A program made the position numbers and the translations under genes. Of a stretch of 64,000 nt of DNA, positions 47,187 through 59,177 are shown piece by piece. Origin of the DNA: Volvox africanus (lineage: Eukaryota; Chlorophyta; Chlorophyceae; Chlamydomonadales; Volvocaceae). The DNA lies in NCBI GenBank assembly GCA_030268105.1, contig BSDZ01000078.1, positions 3,461,001-3,525,000 of the forward strand, written 5' to 3'. Each line of letters starts with the position of its first letter. The first letter of the stretch is position 1. Below the pieces are notes generated by a model. It did not search any database. It saw nothing but the letters and a program-made list of their open reading frames with translations, and was not told the DNA's origin.

Positions 47187-50100
47187 TTAGCGCACAGCCA
47201 ACGACTTCGAACACAATCTGGCAAGCATCCCGCTAAGCTGTAACCTTGAGTTGACTCCCTCCGCCGCCCGCATATGGCAGAACCCGACCTCCTGCATAGG
47301 GGATATTGTCCGGGCACAAGTCAGCGCGCTAAGATGCCGTAAAGGACAACTTGCGAAGTTCGGAAGAAGGTTAGTCACACAAAGCCCATCAAGGTTCCAG
47401 TCTCTTAACATAGCAAACGCCAAGAAAATGCGCCTTCCCCTCCCGCCTAATAACCATCTCCAAGATCCGTTACCCTTCATATTTAGTCCCCGTATCTCCT
47501 CATAGCACCTTGAGGTACTCCAGCTTCAAGAATTCTGGCATATCTGCATTTCGCACTACCCGAAACACGGTAGTAATGATATCATGGGAGCTGTATCCCA
47601 GATCCACCAGCTCCTGAAAGACAGGGCCAAGCTCAAGGCATCAACACGAGAACAAATACTTAGCATGGCTTTAGGGCCCGGCACATTCCGGTGGGCCGCT
47701 CTGAGCAGGTCGGGCAGAGAAAAGGCGAACAGACGAGACCGGGTACTGCTGTTGATGAAGAAAAATAGCTAACCCTGACTGACGGAGACTGGGCAGTGTT
47801 ATAAGCATGGTGCACTTAGGATTATGTGCAAGTGCGCCAAATACCGACTGCATCTAAAGCCTTATTAGCACTTGGTGGCAAGGATGTGTACAAGGGTCCA
47901 AAGGCCTCTTGTACCCTGGACTGGGTCCCAAAACACTCCTCGCCGTCACCACCAGCTTCCAATGATGGCGAGGGCCAAAACTAAGGATGCCAAGGAGGCC
48001 ATGAATCGCGTTGGCAGATGCAAAAGCGCGAAGGTCCCGGGTGTGGCGTGCAAGGTGGCCACATTGTGGATAGGTTCCTGGAACGAGGGCCTGCTGGTTA
48101 GGTATCAGGGACAGGTCGCGCACCTTGAGTCCCATGTACGCCGCGTCCAGATTGGCCTTGCTGCAATTTTCGATAATGGACATCACCTGCGCAACGCGGA
48201 ATTTGCAGATGCAAGAGGTTTGAACACAGAGGCGCCCTAGATGCAAGGGTCCTTGAAGAGAAACAACGCCTGTGCAGAGGAAGTCTTCACAACCTGAGAC
48301 GGTAAGGGGGCAAGGTGTGAACCGGAAAAACAGCAGTGTCCACGCTTGACCGACTACACAGTTCACAACCCGTTACGTGAAGCGTAAGCGAAATCATGCC
48401 GCCAACGGAGGTGAGTAAAGTTTCTGGCTGACATATCCCTGAGACGTACCCGGGTTAACCTGGATTGAACGTTTAGACTAAAGCCTCAACCATCGATCGA
48501 CCATCGCGCATGCCCAGCCCAGACATCGTTGATATCTGGTACTCCACTGCTTACCAGCTTGGGGTGCGGCTGGTCACACACTTTGAAGACGTTTTCCTGG
48601 CTGATGAAGCCGAAGCCGCTGTGTGTTGCCTGCAGAACCGGGGTCATGGTTGTTACGTACGACGACAATAATTTTAGATAGCGCCATGATACCAACGGTA
48701 CCTTGTTTTGCAGCTAATGGAGCTGTCTTCTTGCATCTGCTGAGGAAACCGGTCGGCCCCACCTGAAGGTTGTTAAGCGCCTGCCGCATATCGCCATCCG
48801 CAGTGAAGATTAGCGCCTCCATTCCCTCATCATTATACGTCACCTGCAGGCAACATCAAAAACTCGAGCAGGCTCGATAGGCTGTGGGTGACCTGAACCA
48901 CAGCACCAGACACGAAGGCACGCACGGCACCCCTGGTCGTAGCATACGTGGCAGATTCAGGAATGACAGAGCAGCTTAAGGACACATGGGACACCCCCAG
49001 CTGTGCACCAACGCGGGTTAATGCCCAATATCTTCTTGGTGCTGGATGATGCACGGGGCCAACTTACCCCCTCCTTCTCGCACACCACACGCAGCCGTGC
49101 AAGGATGTCGATGTCGGAAATACGGCTGTAGCGGACAATGGCGCAGCGCGACTGGATGGGTTCAATAATCTTGGAAGACTGATTGCAGGCGAGTGCGAAG
49201 CGCGTTGTGTTGCTGTAAATTTCCATCGTCCGGCGGAGCGCCTGCTGCGCCCCCGTTGTCATGCTATAGGAACAGAGAGGAAAGGCCAGGGACAAAGAAT
49301 GCATTACTTCACTACTATATTGAGCAATACAGTAAGTTTACCAATATGAACGTGCGGAAATTTTGCAGATCATATTACTGGGGCGAAAACAGCAAGTTAC
49401 ATCGCGACAAGTCATGGTTCAAGAAAGGGACATTGTGCCGAGGTCCACGCGGAAAACGCATTTGGAAGCCCTAAACGTTTGTAGACACCAACGTCTACCC
49501 AAGCACATTAATGACCCACCCTTCGGACTGCTGTTCTTTTCCTCGACAGGGAAATGCAGAGCCCATGGTAAGCGCGTAACACTACATTCCAATACGGGGC
49601 CCCCGAAAGCTCGAGCACCTCCCCAGAATTGGCTGACCGGCTACAACAACAGCGCCATGCTGGGTTACATCAAAACAGCTGCCGACGCCGCTGCACTGCT
49701 GTGCGTACTCACCTATCTGCCTCGTCGAGGATGACGATTTTATGGCGACCAGGCGGTAGCGTAACCTTCTTCTGGGCAAACATCTTGATCTTATTGCGAA
49801 CCACGTCAATGCCTCTGCGGTCAGATGGTTACTTTGGGTTTATAGCCCATTGGCATTGTCCACAAAAAGAGACTTATGTCCCCCGAGCCGTGCAGGAGGT
49901 AAGTTAGCTGGGTTATGAATTTCCGCGAGAGATCCACAAACTTATCATTTCGCCAACTCAAATATGCTATTATGCCCCTTTTGTGGATCTGCTTCCTTAG
50001 ATGCCTGCATGCCGTGGCATATGGTTCATTCCACCAACGGCGCCTGAGCACGGGGCGCACCTATCATCCGAGGCATTCAGCTCCAAAACAGCTTCTTTGT

Positions 50101-50578
50101 AGGTCGGGCCCAATAGTTGACGAGCCAAGCATAGAATGCTTGTCGTCTTACCTGTGCCAGGGGGCCCCTGACACCGCAAAATGTAGGCGGGAAGGTGGGC
50201 ATACGGGGGTGCCATAGAAATGATTAACACAAGACATGCAGCAGCAGCAGCTAAGCAATTTATGTGCTCCTTTGGTATCCGTACAGACCCCATGTCGAAT
50301 GGACCGGTAACATACCGCAAGAATGACGTTTGGCATGTTACCCTCCTCCGCAATTACTTGAAGGCGTGCCACAGCCTCCGTATTGCCCACTATCTCGTGA
50401 ATGTATTGTGGACGGTACTTCTCCAACTGTGCAGCATACACCGCGGGCGGAGAGCATTAGCGCGCCAAACAGTGTATGCCCGCTTTCCTACAAGAACGCC
50501 CACCCATGGCAGCTCAAAGCCTCCTCGTATGCTGGGTTCGTCCGAGGTTTTTGTATCCACATCCATCGGTGCGGCCAT
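47187..50578 (-). CDS. RFC2: Replication factor C subunit 2 (clamp-loader ATPase)
   Basis: Ten exons: 50578-50504, 50426-50316, 50167-50061, 49814-49713, 49263-49068, 48843-48763, 48629-48555, 48186-48124, 47613-47509 and 47291-47187. All phases agree and give 339 aa, close to the usual 330-355. It is one of the small subunits of the clamp loader that opens PCNA and places it on primed DNA in the nucleus. Motifs are [15 protein letters not shown], Walker A GPPGTGKT (63-70), [21 protein letters not shown], Walker B ILDEAD (127-131), the RFC-box arginine motif SRC (170-172), [24 protein letters not shown] and a C-terminal [19 protein letters not shown]. The last two motifs separate RFC2 (human RFC40) from the other small subunits. 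Nothing is missing. A fold-back element begins 269 bp upstream of its start. Confidence 0.96.
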
Positions 50579-50846
50579 AGCTTGCAGAGCAATTCAAGCT
50601 TCGCGATGTGGGACAAAGGCGTTCTGCGGTTCCTAGATGGTGCGGCAATATATTAATTTTGACTCAATAGCAAAATGTAGGAATCGTTAAGATCGTGCAG
50701 CGTTACTTGCCGCGCTTGAAGTGTTCAGAGCGAGCGAAGCTTGTCGGCCTTACGTGATTCCTTTGTGTTTACTTCTCCATGTGCTGCCGTATTACATGTG
50801 GCGCGATAAAACGATACGGATCGACCTTCTACACTTGAAGCAGATC

Positions 50847-50930
50847 AGCTAGGTCTCCCGGTCAAGTGTCGGATTCGACATGGGACTACACGATACGTGG
50901 GATCCCACGTATCGTAGGCGCCACGAAGTA
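50847..50930 (+). repeat. Left 84-bp terminal inverted repeat
   Basis: Begins AGCTAGGTCTCCCGG and ends GCGCCACGAAGTA; the 26-bp internal palindrome is at 50890-50915. It differs from the right arm at one base (GACATGGG against GACGTGGG). Confidence 0.95.
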
Positions 50931-51336
50931 AACTGATCTTACCAGGAGCCTCAGTTTTAACCTTATATGATTTTATATGCCAATATATGTAGAACACCAC
51001 GTGAAATGGCGTCGACGCACATCCGCCATGGTATTGCAAGTCGTATCGCGTTATACCGCGCTTGCTCACTTGTACAGCTTTCTGGCAAACTTCTCCCATA
51101 TAAAATAATGAAATCAATTCTTGTTAATGTCATCCAAAATGTAACCCTGCATGGCTAACGGGAGGTATGGATATCCTCGCATAGCATGCCACACGGACCG
51201 AATGGTTAACCTTATCTATGGGATATTGCGATGTAATTGAATGACTAAAATTTAGAAAACTTTTGATTGCTATTCCACCACCCCACGGTACTGTTTGCTT
51301 TGGAGGAATAGAAAGAGGGAAGGCGAGACCTTGCAT

Positions 51337-52084
51337 AAGGTGATGGGGGCAAAGGAGGGGAGGGATGGGGAGGGGTATGGCAATGGAAGGAAGGAGTTTC
51401 TCACACACGGCCTCCCTTCCTCTGTAACTTCACCTCTTCCTCCCTCATTCCATTTTCCCTCCGTTCCTTGCTCGGCTCCTCCCTCATTCCCTTAGGTCCC
51501 TGCCTCCGTCCGCCCTAAGCCAGACATATCTGCCTTCTACACGTACTTCCTGAAACTAACATGCAGTCTCGCTCGCTAACGTGTTCAAAGGTCTGCTAAC
51601 CGTAAATATTCTCCTTGGCAAAATGCTGTCCATCAATAGCACAGACAGATTGATGGTGAGGAAGGGGACAAAGGGAGTTGGCGACACAGGGAGGAACAAC
51701 TGACTCCCCGTTTGCAAAGTCTGCTATGCCCATAAACGAGGAGGAAAGGACTGAGGGACGAAGAGTGGAAGGGGGGATGGAGGGAGGGAAGGAGGGAGGA
51801 GGAGGGAGGGAGCGAGCAAGGGACGGAGGGACGGAGGGACAGAGGGAGGGCAGGAAGGAGCGAGGGAGGGAAGGACGCAGGGAGGGATGGAGGAAAGTAG
51901 CGAGGGACGGACTGACGGACGGGGGCAGGGAAGAGAGGGAATGCGGGAGGAGCCGAGCAAGGAACGGAGGGAATGAGGGAGGAAGAGGCGAAGTTACAGA
52001 GGAAGGGAGGCCGCATGTGAGACACTCCCTCCTTCCATTGCCATATCCCTCCCTATCCTTCCCCTCCTTTGCTCCCATCACCTT
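51337..52084. repeat. Inner imperfect inverted repeat around a purine-rich core
   Basis: 51337-51491 (AAGGTGATGGGGGC onward) pairs with 51938-52084, sharing blocks such as CGGCCTCCCTTCCTCTG and GTTCCTTGCTCGGCTCCTCC. The DNA between includes about 170 bp of GGGAGGGA-like repeats at 51765-51935. Confidence 0.85.
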
Positions 52085-52546
52085 AGCAAGTTCACTCTTC
52101 CCTCCCCCTTTCTATTCCTCCACCCTCCTTGCCCTTAAGCCTCTCAACAAGAGTACCACGTCTCTTCCCCCTCAACCATATCCCTCTCCCTCACCACCTA
52201 CCTACCTTGCTCCCTTGCCATGGGGGTTCTTCATTGGGGTCATGTTATGTCCAGGATTCCTGCAAAGTCCCCAAGGTTTCTTGGGTACCTACCCGGCATT
52301 ATGTCTGGATAAGCCCTAAGCATAGCCTAAGCCCAGAGAGAGCAGCCATCAATTTCTGGAGCCCCCGAGTAACTGTGTCGCGTGATGTTTTGCCTAGTAT
52401 CATTGCAGTTTGCTAGGGGAAGGGGTGGAGTTGAGAGGCATATAGCTCCGTCCTCGGGGCCCGCCCAGACGTCGGCACGCCTGAGCCATTCTGCGCTTTC
52501 CCGGACCCAATTTCCTCGTTCAGGCGACTTCAGGCTGCCCCACGTA

Positions 52547-52630
52547 CTTCGTGGCGCCTACGATACGTGGGATCCCACGTATCGTGTAGTCCCACGTCGA
52601 ATCCGACACTTGACCGGGAGACCTAGCTGT
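52547..52630 (-). repeat. Right 84-bp terminal inverted repeat
   Basis: Reverse complement of 50847-50930 with a single mismatch; the 26-bp palindrome is at 52562-52587. Confidence 0.95.
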
Positions 52631-53060
52631 CTACATGAAAGCAGAATTTCGAAGACAAGTAATCACATTTTGCGTGCGACTGCGGACATTCCCGAGGGCC
52701 CTACACCATTAGGACTCGTTACAAGTCGTGGAGGTGAACATACGACACACGATATAGCTAAATAGCCTAAAGAGGCAAAGAAAAGATTTTCGTAGCTTCG
52801 CAGGTTGTATTTTTCCAGTAGGTCAACAAATACCGAAACGTCCAATAGCTCGTTGCACTAGGCTATCAAAACTTGACTAAAGAAAGGGGGAATGGAAAAG
52901 GATATTTAGATAGTTTGTGATAACACTTAAATAATGGCATAAAGCCGTTTCTCACATTTCTGAACCCAGTTTTCCAAGGTTGTGGTGACCCATTTACCGC
53001 ACTGCGATTGATCGCATTTGAGGATTGCTCTGAATTGCCTTATTGAAACCGTGTTGGTGA
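52631..53060. other. Spacer upstream of the 423-aa protein gene
   Basis: AT-rich, no gene. It is the presumed promoter and 5' UTR of the plus-strand gene starting at 53061. Confidence 0.4.
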
Positions 53061-56000
53061 ATGGAAGAAATTACAGGCCGGCGGTTTCCGCCTGCTTCCG
53101 CCCCCACAACTCGTGCAATAGGGCCCATTTTGCAGCAACGGCTCCATCTGCATATCGTCCCCGTGCTTCGTCACCGCCCCGTTCCCCGCGCCATAGTCCT
53201 CTGTCGTTGCAGCGATTCGGCTGAGATGAGCCAGGCGAACCCTCCCCCAAGTGCTCCATTCCCAAAGCAGGGGACTTTTCAGGTAGTAGGGGCGTTCCAT
53301 TTAGCGGTACGTCCGCACCAGAACAGCATTCTCAAAGTGCAATGAGCCAAAGAGGCAGACTTCTTGGCTATGCTCATGCCACGGGATCACTGAGATTACA
53401 ACATCAGCCGTAGCTCCGTGCCACCTCCAAAACCACGGCACCTACCTTGGGCGCTATCCTCACAACTTCACCCACCTGTGTTGATTCCATTCTTTTTCCG
53501 CCTTCCTCTCCGTACTTTATGGTATCTCCCGGTCTGAAGGCGCTGGTTTCGGAGTTGTCTCCGCTATCTCCACTGCAACTCCAGGATGTGGCCTACCAGC
53601 GCGCCTCCGAGCTGCTGGACTCACGTTTCCTGTTCTGGCTACGGGACCAGGAGCGGCGGCCGGAACTAGGGGCTGCGGACCGGGAGCTGATCTCGCGGCT
53701 GGGGCAGGAATTGACGATGATGCGGGAGTGGACGGGTACAGGGCCGGGGTCAGGGCAGAGGGATAACCATAATCCTACAGAATGCGGGGCAGTGGCGAGC
53801 AGTCTAGCACTTGCTGGTGGAGGTGCGGTAGAAGGAATGTGGGCTGTGCAGCCTGTATTCACTCACAATCATTTACATCACGTTGAGCTTTAGTATGCTC
53901 CGAGATCGAACCCAGACGTCGTAAGCACGGACCCCTTTTGGATGACGCAACTTAACAATTCGCACGTGACAACTTTGCCCTGTCCTTCAGAGGAGCAGTC
54001 CAACCGCAAGCTGCTGCCCAGTCTGGCGAGCTCGTTGGCCTATAGCAATCTGAGGCGCTGGCAGGAGGAAACGGGGTCTGGGGCACCTGAGGTACGTCGG
54101 AGCATGTGATAGCGTACTATGAGAATGTCCGACAGGGCCCCTACGGGCACCCTGAAGTCCCTTAGTTCCCACCCGGACAGTGTCAATTCTGTCATCATTA
54201 CCCCTGCTGATATTGCCTGCTGAACCCCTTTCTTTCATGGTTTACTTCTGCATCTATTCTTGCTGCTGCTCCTGTCGTTACGAACAACGGCACCATCGCC
54301 GCCACGGCTGCTGCTACCGCCACTGGCATAAAGGTGGTGCCCGGAGTTGACCTCGAGCAATTGTATAGGCTTGGGGAGCAGGTGCGTGGGAGCTGATGTC
54401 TCATGCGGATATCATGACTGGTCGGACTGACATTGCACCATTTCTTTACATATGTTCCAGTTTAGGTCCCCACAGTCTCAGTTGGAGTGACAAGCCTCTC
54501 GACCGAATGAACAGCTATCGAACTCTGGAAGCTTCCACATACCCCTTGTCCAGGGGGTGGAGGTGCTGGTATTGAGGGTTGCTTGCGTCAGTGCTAGTGT
54601 ACGTTTCCATGAGCACTGGTAGGCTGGGACGGCGATGCGCTGTTTTTTTGCTGTCCTTTATGTAATCGTGCACGTTATCCTGGCACTTAAGGAGGAGCGC
54701 AAACTGCGGGACTCTTTGGAGGCCGGCAGCAGCGGCACCAAGCCTAAGCGGGGCGCCGCCCGCACGGGCATCGAGGAGTTTACAAAGGTAAGGTGGGAGG
54801 CTTGTGGGAGGGAGGGCATCCGGCTGCACCATAGTGGATGCAGAGGGAGACGAATGTTTTTACTATGACCGCGTTTCATCTGTGCTGTCTCCATCAGTTG
54901 AGGAATTCCACCTTGACCGTAGCTGCTATGACGTCCGGGATACCCGTGATGACCATCTTGCCCTCAAATGACCCCACCTTGTCCTCACCGGCCACACACG
55001 GCCCGCCCCTCCCTGAAACGCTGCGTTTTCCTTCTTGTTACAGCACAATAAGGCCTATGCGGACCTTGCTGCTGGCGCCATGGCCCGAGTACGGCAGCGG
55101 TTAATGGGCTACGATGACGAGGGTCCCTCTGCCGCCGCCGCGGTGCTTCGTGTGCTGCTGCAAGAGATGGCTAGCCCGGAGGAACGGGCCAACTTTCTGC
55201 CTGACGCGTTCACTCCTCCTGGTTTGCAGGTGTGCTGTACCACCCAGCATGTGTATGCAATCTAGATCGCACGGCATGCTTTGCGGTTGTTGTATCTCTC
55301 TTGTGTCCGCCTAAACAAAGGACCAAACGGAAGATGACCATACATGGTCCATCCTGTGCACTACCGTAGATACCCCAGGATACTACAGCGGTTTACGCGT
55401 CCCCGCCAGAGTAACGTCCATGCGTGATGTATTCCTGATAGCCATATGGGTAGCATTCGGGGATCTGATTTCATGATGCATATGAACTCACAGGCAGCTT
55501 GTGATTGATGCAAATTCAGTATGGGTCTTGACTCCCTAGAGTGCGTGTTTCTCCTTGTCTGCCGTTAGCGTGCACGCGTGGCATCATACAATGCTCCGCA
55601 GCCGGCATTTCAAACTGAATCCCACATGCCTTCTACTTCGCTTTGTCCGGTATGCTAATCTGCAGGTTCTGCCCGACACCGCGGGGACGGGCGCCAGCAG
55701 CGGCGGTGTTCACAAGCTGTCCTTTGCTGTGACCACACCCGAAGCTCTGATGACAGCGGCGATGGAGCGACTGGCGGCATTGGCAGAGGACGAAGGCGGC
55801 AAGGGCGTATTGCACAGCACCGCCACCAACGACAGGGCGGAGGCTGCGGCGGAAGAGGCAACCAGCCAGGGCGCAGCGTCTAAAGCAGTAGCTGCTGGAT
55901 CCGGAACATCCTCTCTTTGCCAGCAGGGGTCGTCCCGGGGACAAGTACGGCATGCTGTACTCCCCAGCGGTGAGGACGAGGTCACTGCCCTAAAGGAGCT

Positions 56001-56088
56001 GTTAGAGCTGATAGAAGAGTACGACAGACAGGTGTACTCGCGCAAGACCCCCCTGGAGCGCATGGGGCATAGCGCAGGGCCCTGGTAG
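53061..56088 (+). CDS. Unrecognised protein with probable chloroplast transit peptide, 423 aa
   Basis: Seven exons join in phase: 53061-53282, 53540-53735, 53991-54091, 54334-54381, 54692-54787, 55044-55229 and 55666-56088. The first ~50 residues are rich in Arg, Pro, Ala and His and end AIVLCRCSDSAE, which looks like a plastid transit peptide with cleavage near Cys-Arg-Cys. The mature part is helical and charged: LQLQDVAYQRASELLDSRFL, FWLRDQERRPELGAADREL, LLPSLASSLAYSNLRRWQEE, a basic TKPKRGAARTGIEEF segment, KAYADLAAGAMARVRQRLMG, LLQEMASPEERANFLPDAF and a C-terminal LKELLELIEEYDRQVY. It resembles a conserved soluble plastid protein but matches no family I know. Three of its six introns appear to end in AAG rather than CAG or TAG, so those exon starts deserve most doubt, yet each keeps phase. 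Confidence 0.65.
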
Positions 56089-57529
56089 GGGTGGCGATTA
56101 GGGAGATGTGGCTAGGGGGACCCGGTGAAATGGTGGAGTGCGGAGCGCAGCACAAGTCGCATGCGTGCTAGTGTTGTTTACCGTGTATGCAAACGGAGCC
56201 CGATTCACCCTCGAATACCTAGTAGAAGAAGATGCAGATATCAGGACGCGCTAGAGGGTAGGACACGCCATGACCGAGAAGAGGGGCATCACGGGTTTGG
56301 CGGCGGCTCGGCGTCTACGGCGATTGAGGCCTAGATTGTGCTGGCTGGTTGGTTGGGGTCTTTTTCATGCCAGTTCCGCTGGAGAGTTGTACACCTTGTG
56401 GCATGGGTGCTGGTGGCCACCAAGCGCAGGACTAATGCCGAATTTGACAATCTATGGCACTCGCGCGGCTATGCTGTATGGTTCGATTTCGGCTTCCAGC
56501 CCCTCAGCTACCGGCCGCCATCACCCTTCCCGAGCCGCAGCGTCCGTGGATTTCCGTTACCGATGTTTTCCACATCCTATCCATTCTTTATCCTTAGTAT
56601 TTTGTAAAACCTAGCATTTGTAACTATTGTATCGAGATACATTCTAGTGCGAGTTTCGTATTAGAAAGTCTCTAAACACCAGTTATCCCCTAGGATTTAC
56701 TGGTATTAAAAGCTTAGAATTTTGCATTTTTTCATAAAAACTGTTTGTCCGTGTTGGAATTATATAAAAATCCTCCCTAAAAATGCGGAGCATCTTCCCA
56801 AAGAAGAAAAATGGCATCTTAAAAGTGCAAGGAGGTATGCATACAAGCAGTAGGGCGCACATTAACATTCGTCGCGCGGCCTGCACAATCAATTTTGCAA
56901 GTAACGGTATCGTAATCCACCCCAGTCAGGACCTGGCGGTGCAAAAACGCTGCGCATGTTTATTTCGCATGACGTCTGGATGAAGGTGGTTCGGGCCTTT
57001 TCAAAACCGGGCGTCGAAGGATGCAAAGAACGGTGGCAAACATCCATGGCGCCTGTTGCTCCTTGCATCCGCATCCATCTCCGCAGACGCGGCCGCAGAC
57101 GCGTCCACATGGATCGCATAAAGCCAGGTTGCATGGCATATTGGGTGATGTGATGCTGCCCCGTAGCGGATTACCTACAACAACCGTAAATTGCGATGTA
57201 TGAAAAGAAAGCAATCGCACCCGACCAATTGAATCACGACAACGAAAATTAATGTCTCCAGAGTCGTCGCGGCCACCACACCACCACCTCCAGCCGACCG
57301 CACTTCCCCAAGTCATACCTCGCCCCGGCTGGTTCCAGTCTTCCACGTCTCTCCTCTTTTTCGCAATGGACGGGTGGCGAATGAGGCGCGAGCAGTCTTT
57401 ACCCTGAGTTCCATCGCCTCACGACCGGTGCCTGAAGAATGAAGAACTGCTGTCTCTTACATGGCAAGCTCCTCGCCTCGCCTCGTTTCCCTGGGTTCTG
57501 TGCTGCCCTTCCAAAGCACCCAGCAAAGG
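56089..57529. other. Spacer between convergent genes
   Basis: 3' flanks of the 423-aa gene and of the uS17 gene. Plus-strand TGTAA motifs at about 56603 and 56620, some 515 bp past the 423-aa stop, are candidate polyadenylation sites. The AT-rich block 56590-56920 has no coding signal. Confidence 0.4.
57457..57461 (-). terminator. Candidate TGTAA polyadenylation signal of the uS17 gene
   Basis: TGTAA on the minus strand, 69 bp past the stop codon at 57530. Motif and distance fit green-algal 3' ends; use is inferred. Confidence 0.4.
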
Positions 57530-58483
57530 TTATTTCCCTCGCTCCCCAGCTGCCCCACTCGCGCCCGCTCCCAGGCTGCCCGTCCCCCCTAGACCCGAGT
57601 TCGAGACCGCCAGCACACCGCCACTGAGCGAGATACCGCTGCCAATCTCCCGTTCGTACATCTCTCGCAATTTCATCAGCCGTACGTCTGCTTCCGACAA
57701 CCTCCGCTGTGCCACTTGGACCCAGTCCGTCTCCCGCGCTGCATCAAGAGCTGTCACCATCGCTGTGGCCGCCGTGCTGTCGTACACGCTGGCACGGCGA
57801 AGCGTCTCGACAACAGCGTACGACACTTCTTTCGAGTATTTCCTACAGCACGAGCAGTCTGGATTCTGCGGCCGAGGGACAGGGAGAGAAATTGACATGG
57901 CACCATGCTTACCTTGATTTCCGAATGCGTACAATGTCCCCAATCACGAGGGACTGGCTTTCATCGCGCGCCTGGAAAGATAGGGAAAGGCGCGAGGACG
58001 GGCGGTTGAGACAATTAACGTAGACAAGAAGGCACAAAATGCCAAGAGGCCACGTGCTGATGGTGTAATGTGACCGTTCCTACAGTCATTGTACATCTAC
58101 CACCTGAAACAACAGGGGAAGGTTCTGGTGGGAACAGACTGAAACCTAGGGGACAATGACGTTTACAGTTATGTCACTCTCGCTTTCCCGAACAACACAC
58201 TTGCCTCCCCGGTACCTTGTACTGCAGTTCCCTGCTGTAATCCTTTTACAGAGCTCATGGGGTCTCCGCGCCAGTCCTGAAAGTTTCTTACCTTATGGCG
58301 TGCGATTCGCTTCTGGTACACCTTGTATTTAGGGATCCATACCACGTAGCTGACGGCCACGACCACAGTCTTTTGCATGCGATTCGAAACCACCTGCGAT
58401 AGAGGTCTTGGGATGAGTACCTATATGCGCTGCGACCAGACTGAATGGCCACGTACCCGGCCGACAAATTCGAGTCCACCCAT
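57530..58483 (-). CDS. MRPS17: Ribosomal protein uS17, probably mitochondrial, with C-terminal extension
   Basis: Four exons: 58483-58457, 58393-58292, 57971-57913 and 57842-57530, all in phase, 166 aa. The first exon encodes only MGGLEFVGR and runs straight into VVSNRMQKTVVVAV, the S17 N-terminal signature. Then come KYKVYQKRIARHK, SLVIGDIVRIRKSR and KYSKEVSYAVVETLRRASVY, completing the OB-fold that binds 16S-type rRNA in the small subunit. Bacterial S17 is about 85 residues; here some 75 further residues follow, first a charged helix (TDWVQVAQRRLSEADVRLMK) and then a Gly/Ser/Ala-rich tail. No plastid transit peptide is present and the N-terminus matches mitochondrial S17 proteins, so mitochondrial location is inferred, while the family call is firm. 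A cytosolic S11-type protein is excluded by sequence. Confidence 0.88.
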
Positions 58484-59177
58484 TCTCTTCACTTAATGCC
58501 AAGCTTATATTTTCCACAGATCCGAAACTTGTCGACGGGTCAGGACCCGACGCGGTAACCTGTCATACACAGCCTAAGCTCAACTTCTTACTGATCTCGG
58601 GCCTATCCCAATAGCTGTTGACTTTAGGCCCCGTGATTTCAGGCTCCTACATCCGGAAGCCACTCATCAGGCGCATGATAGGTGTTGTCATACAAGTTAA
58701 TAATTTTTAATGCGTGCAACGGTAGGCGCAGCCTTTTTTAGTAATGGTCCAGACATTATCACAGCTGTGAAGTCGTTTAGAAGGCAGCCCACTCGGTGTT
58801 GTTCTTGGCTATTGGCTCTGTAAGGTGCACTAACGGCGGCGGTTAGTTGTTAGTCCCCAAGTGTCCTCACACGAGTCGACGCAAAAACCGGCTGTCCTAA
58901 AGTAGGTTATATCCAAGGTTAAACATTCACAGCCTCTATAATTTTCAAAAATCATTAGCCCTCGTCCTGGGGAGAAATATTGAGTAATACTTTAAACGGT
59001 CTCATGGCTGCATTCGTATGCGCGTGATTGGCTTACGAGGAAAAAATCTTGACTCATTGAAAAATCTCATGGAATAGCAACAAGGAACATACTTCTTAAC
59101 ACCTTTGGTCGTTTCCAACAAAGTTAACAGCCTGCATGCTCGTGTCTCTCCCCTTACCCCGTTTCAAACCCTTAACC
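58484..59177. other. Divergent spacer between uS17 and transporter genes
   Basis: About 690 bp, AT-rich in its centre, with no coding signal. It should hold the promoters of both genes, and possibly a short 5' exon of the transporter. Confidence 0.4.

Larger units (their letters stand above)
50847..52630. mobile_element. Non-autonomous fold-back element with nested inverted repeats
   Basis: The 84-bp sequence at 50847-50930 recurs inverted at 52547-52630 with one mismatch, bounding 1784 bp. Each arm contains a perfect 26-bp palindrome (ACGATACGTGGGA and its complement). A second, looser inverted pair lies inside (51337-51491 against 51938-52084, roughly 90% by eye), flanking a purine-rich core. 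No transposase-like frame is present; the long open frame at 51678-52319 is low-complexity GAGGGA-type sequence. Both ends carry a TA just inside AGC/GCT, so a TA target duplication as in Tc1/mariner elements is possible but cannot be proven, since the flanks are themselves complementary. It sits in the divergent spacer between RFC2 and the plastid-targeted gene. Confidence 0.8.

Noticed and set aside
51678..52319. 213-aa plus-strand frame and 161-aa minus-strand frame in the fold-back element
   Set aside because: Both are low-complexity translations of GGGAGGGA-type DNA; no transposase residues or domain pattern is present.
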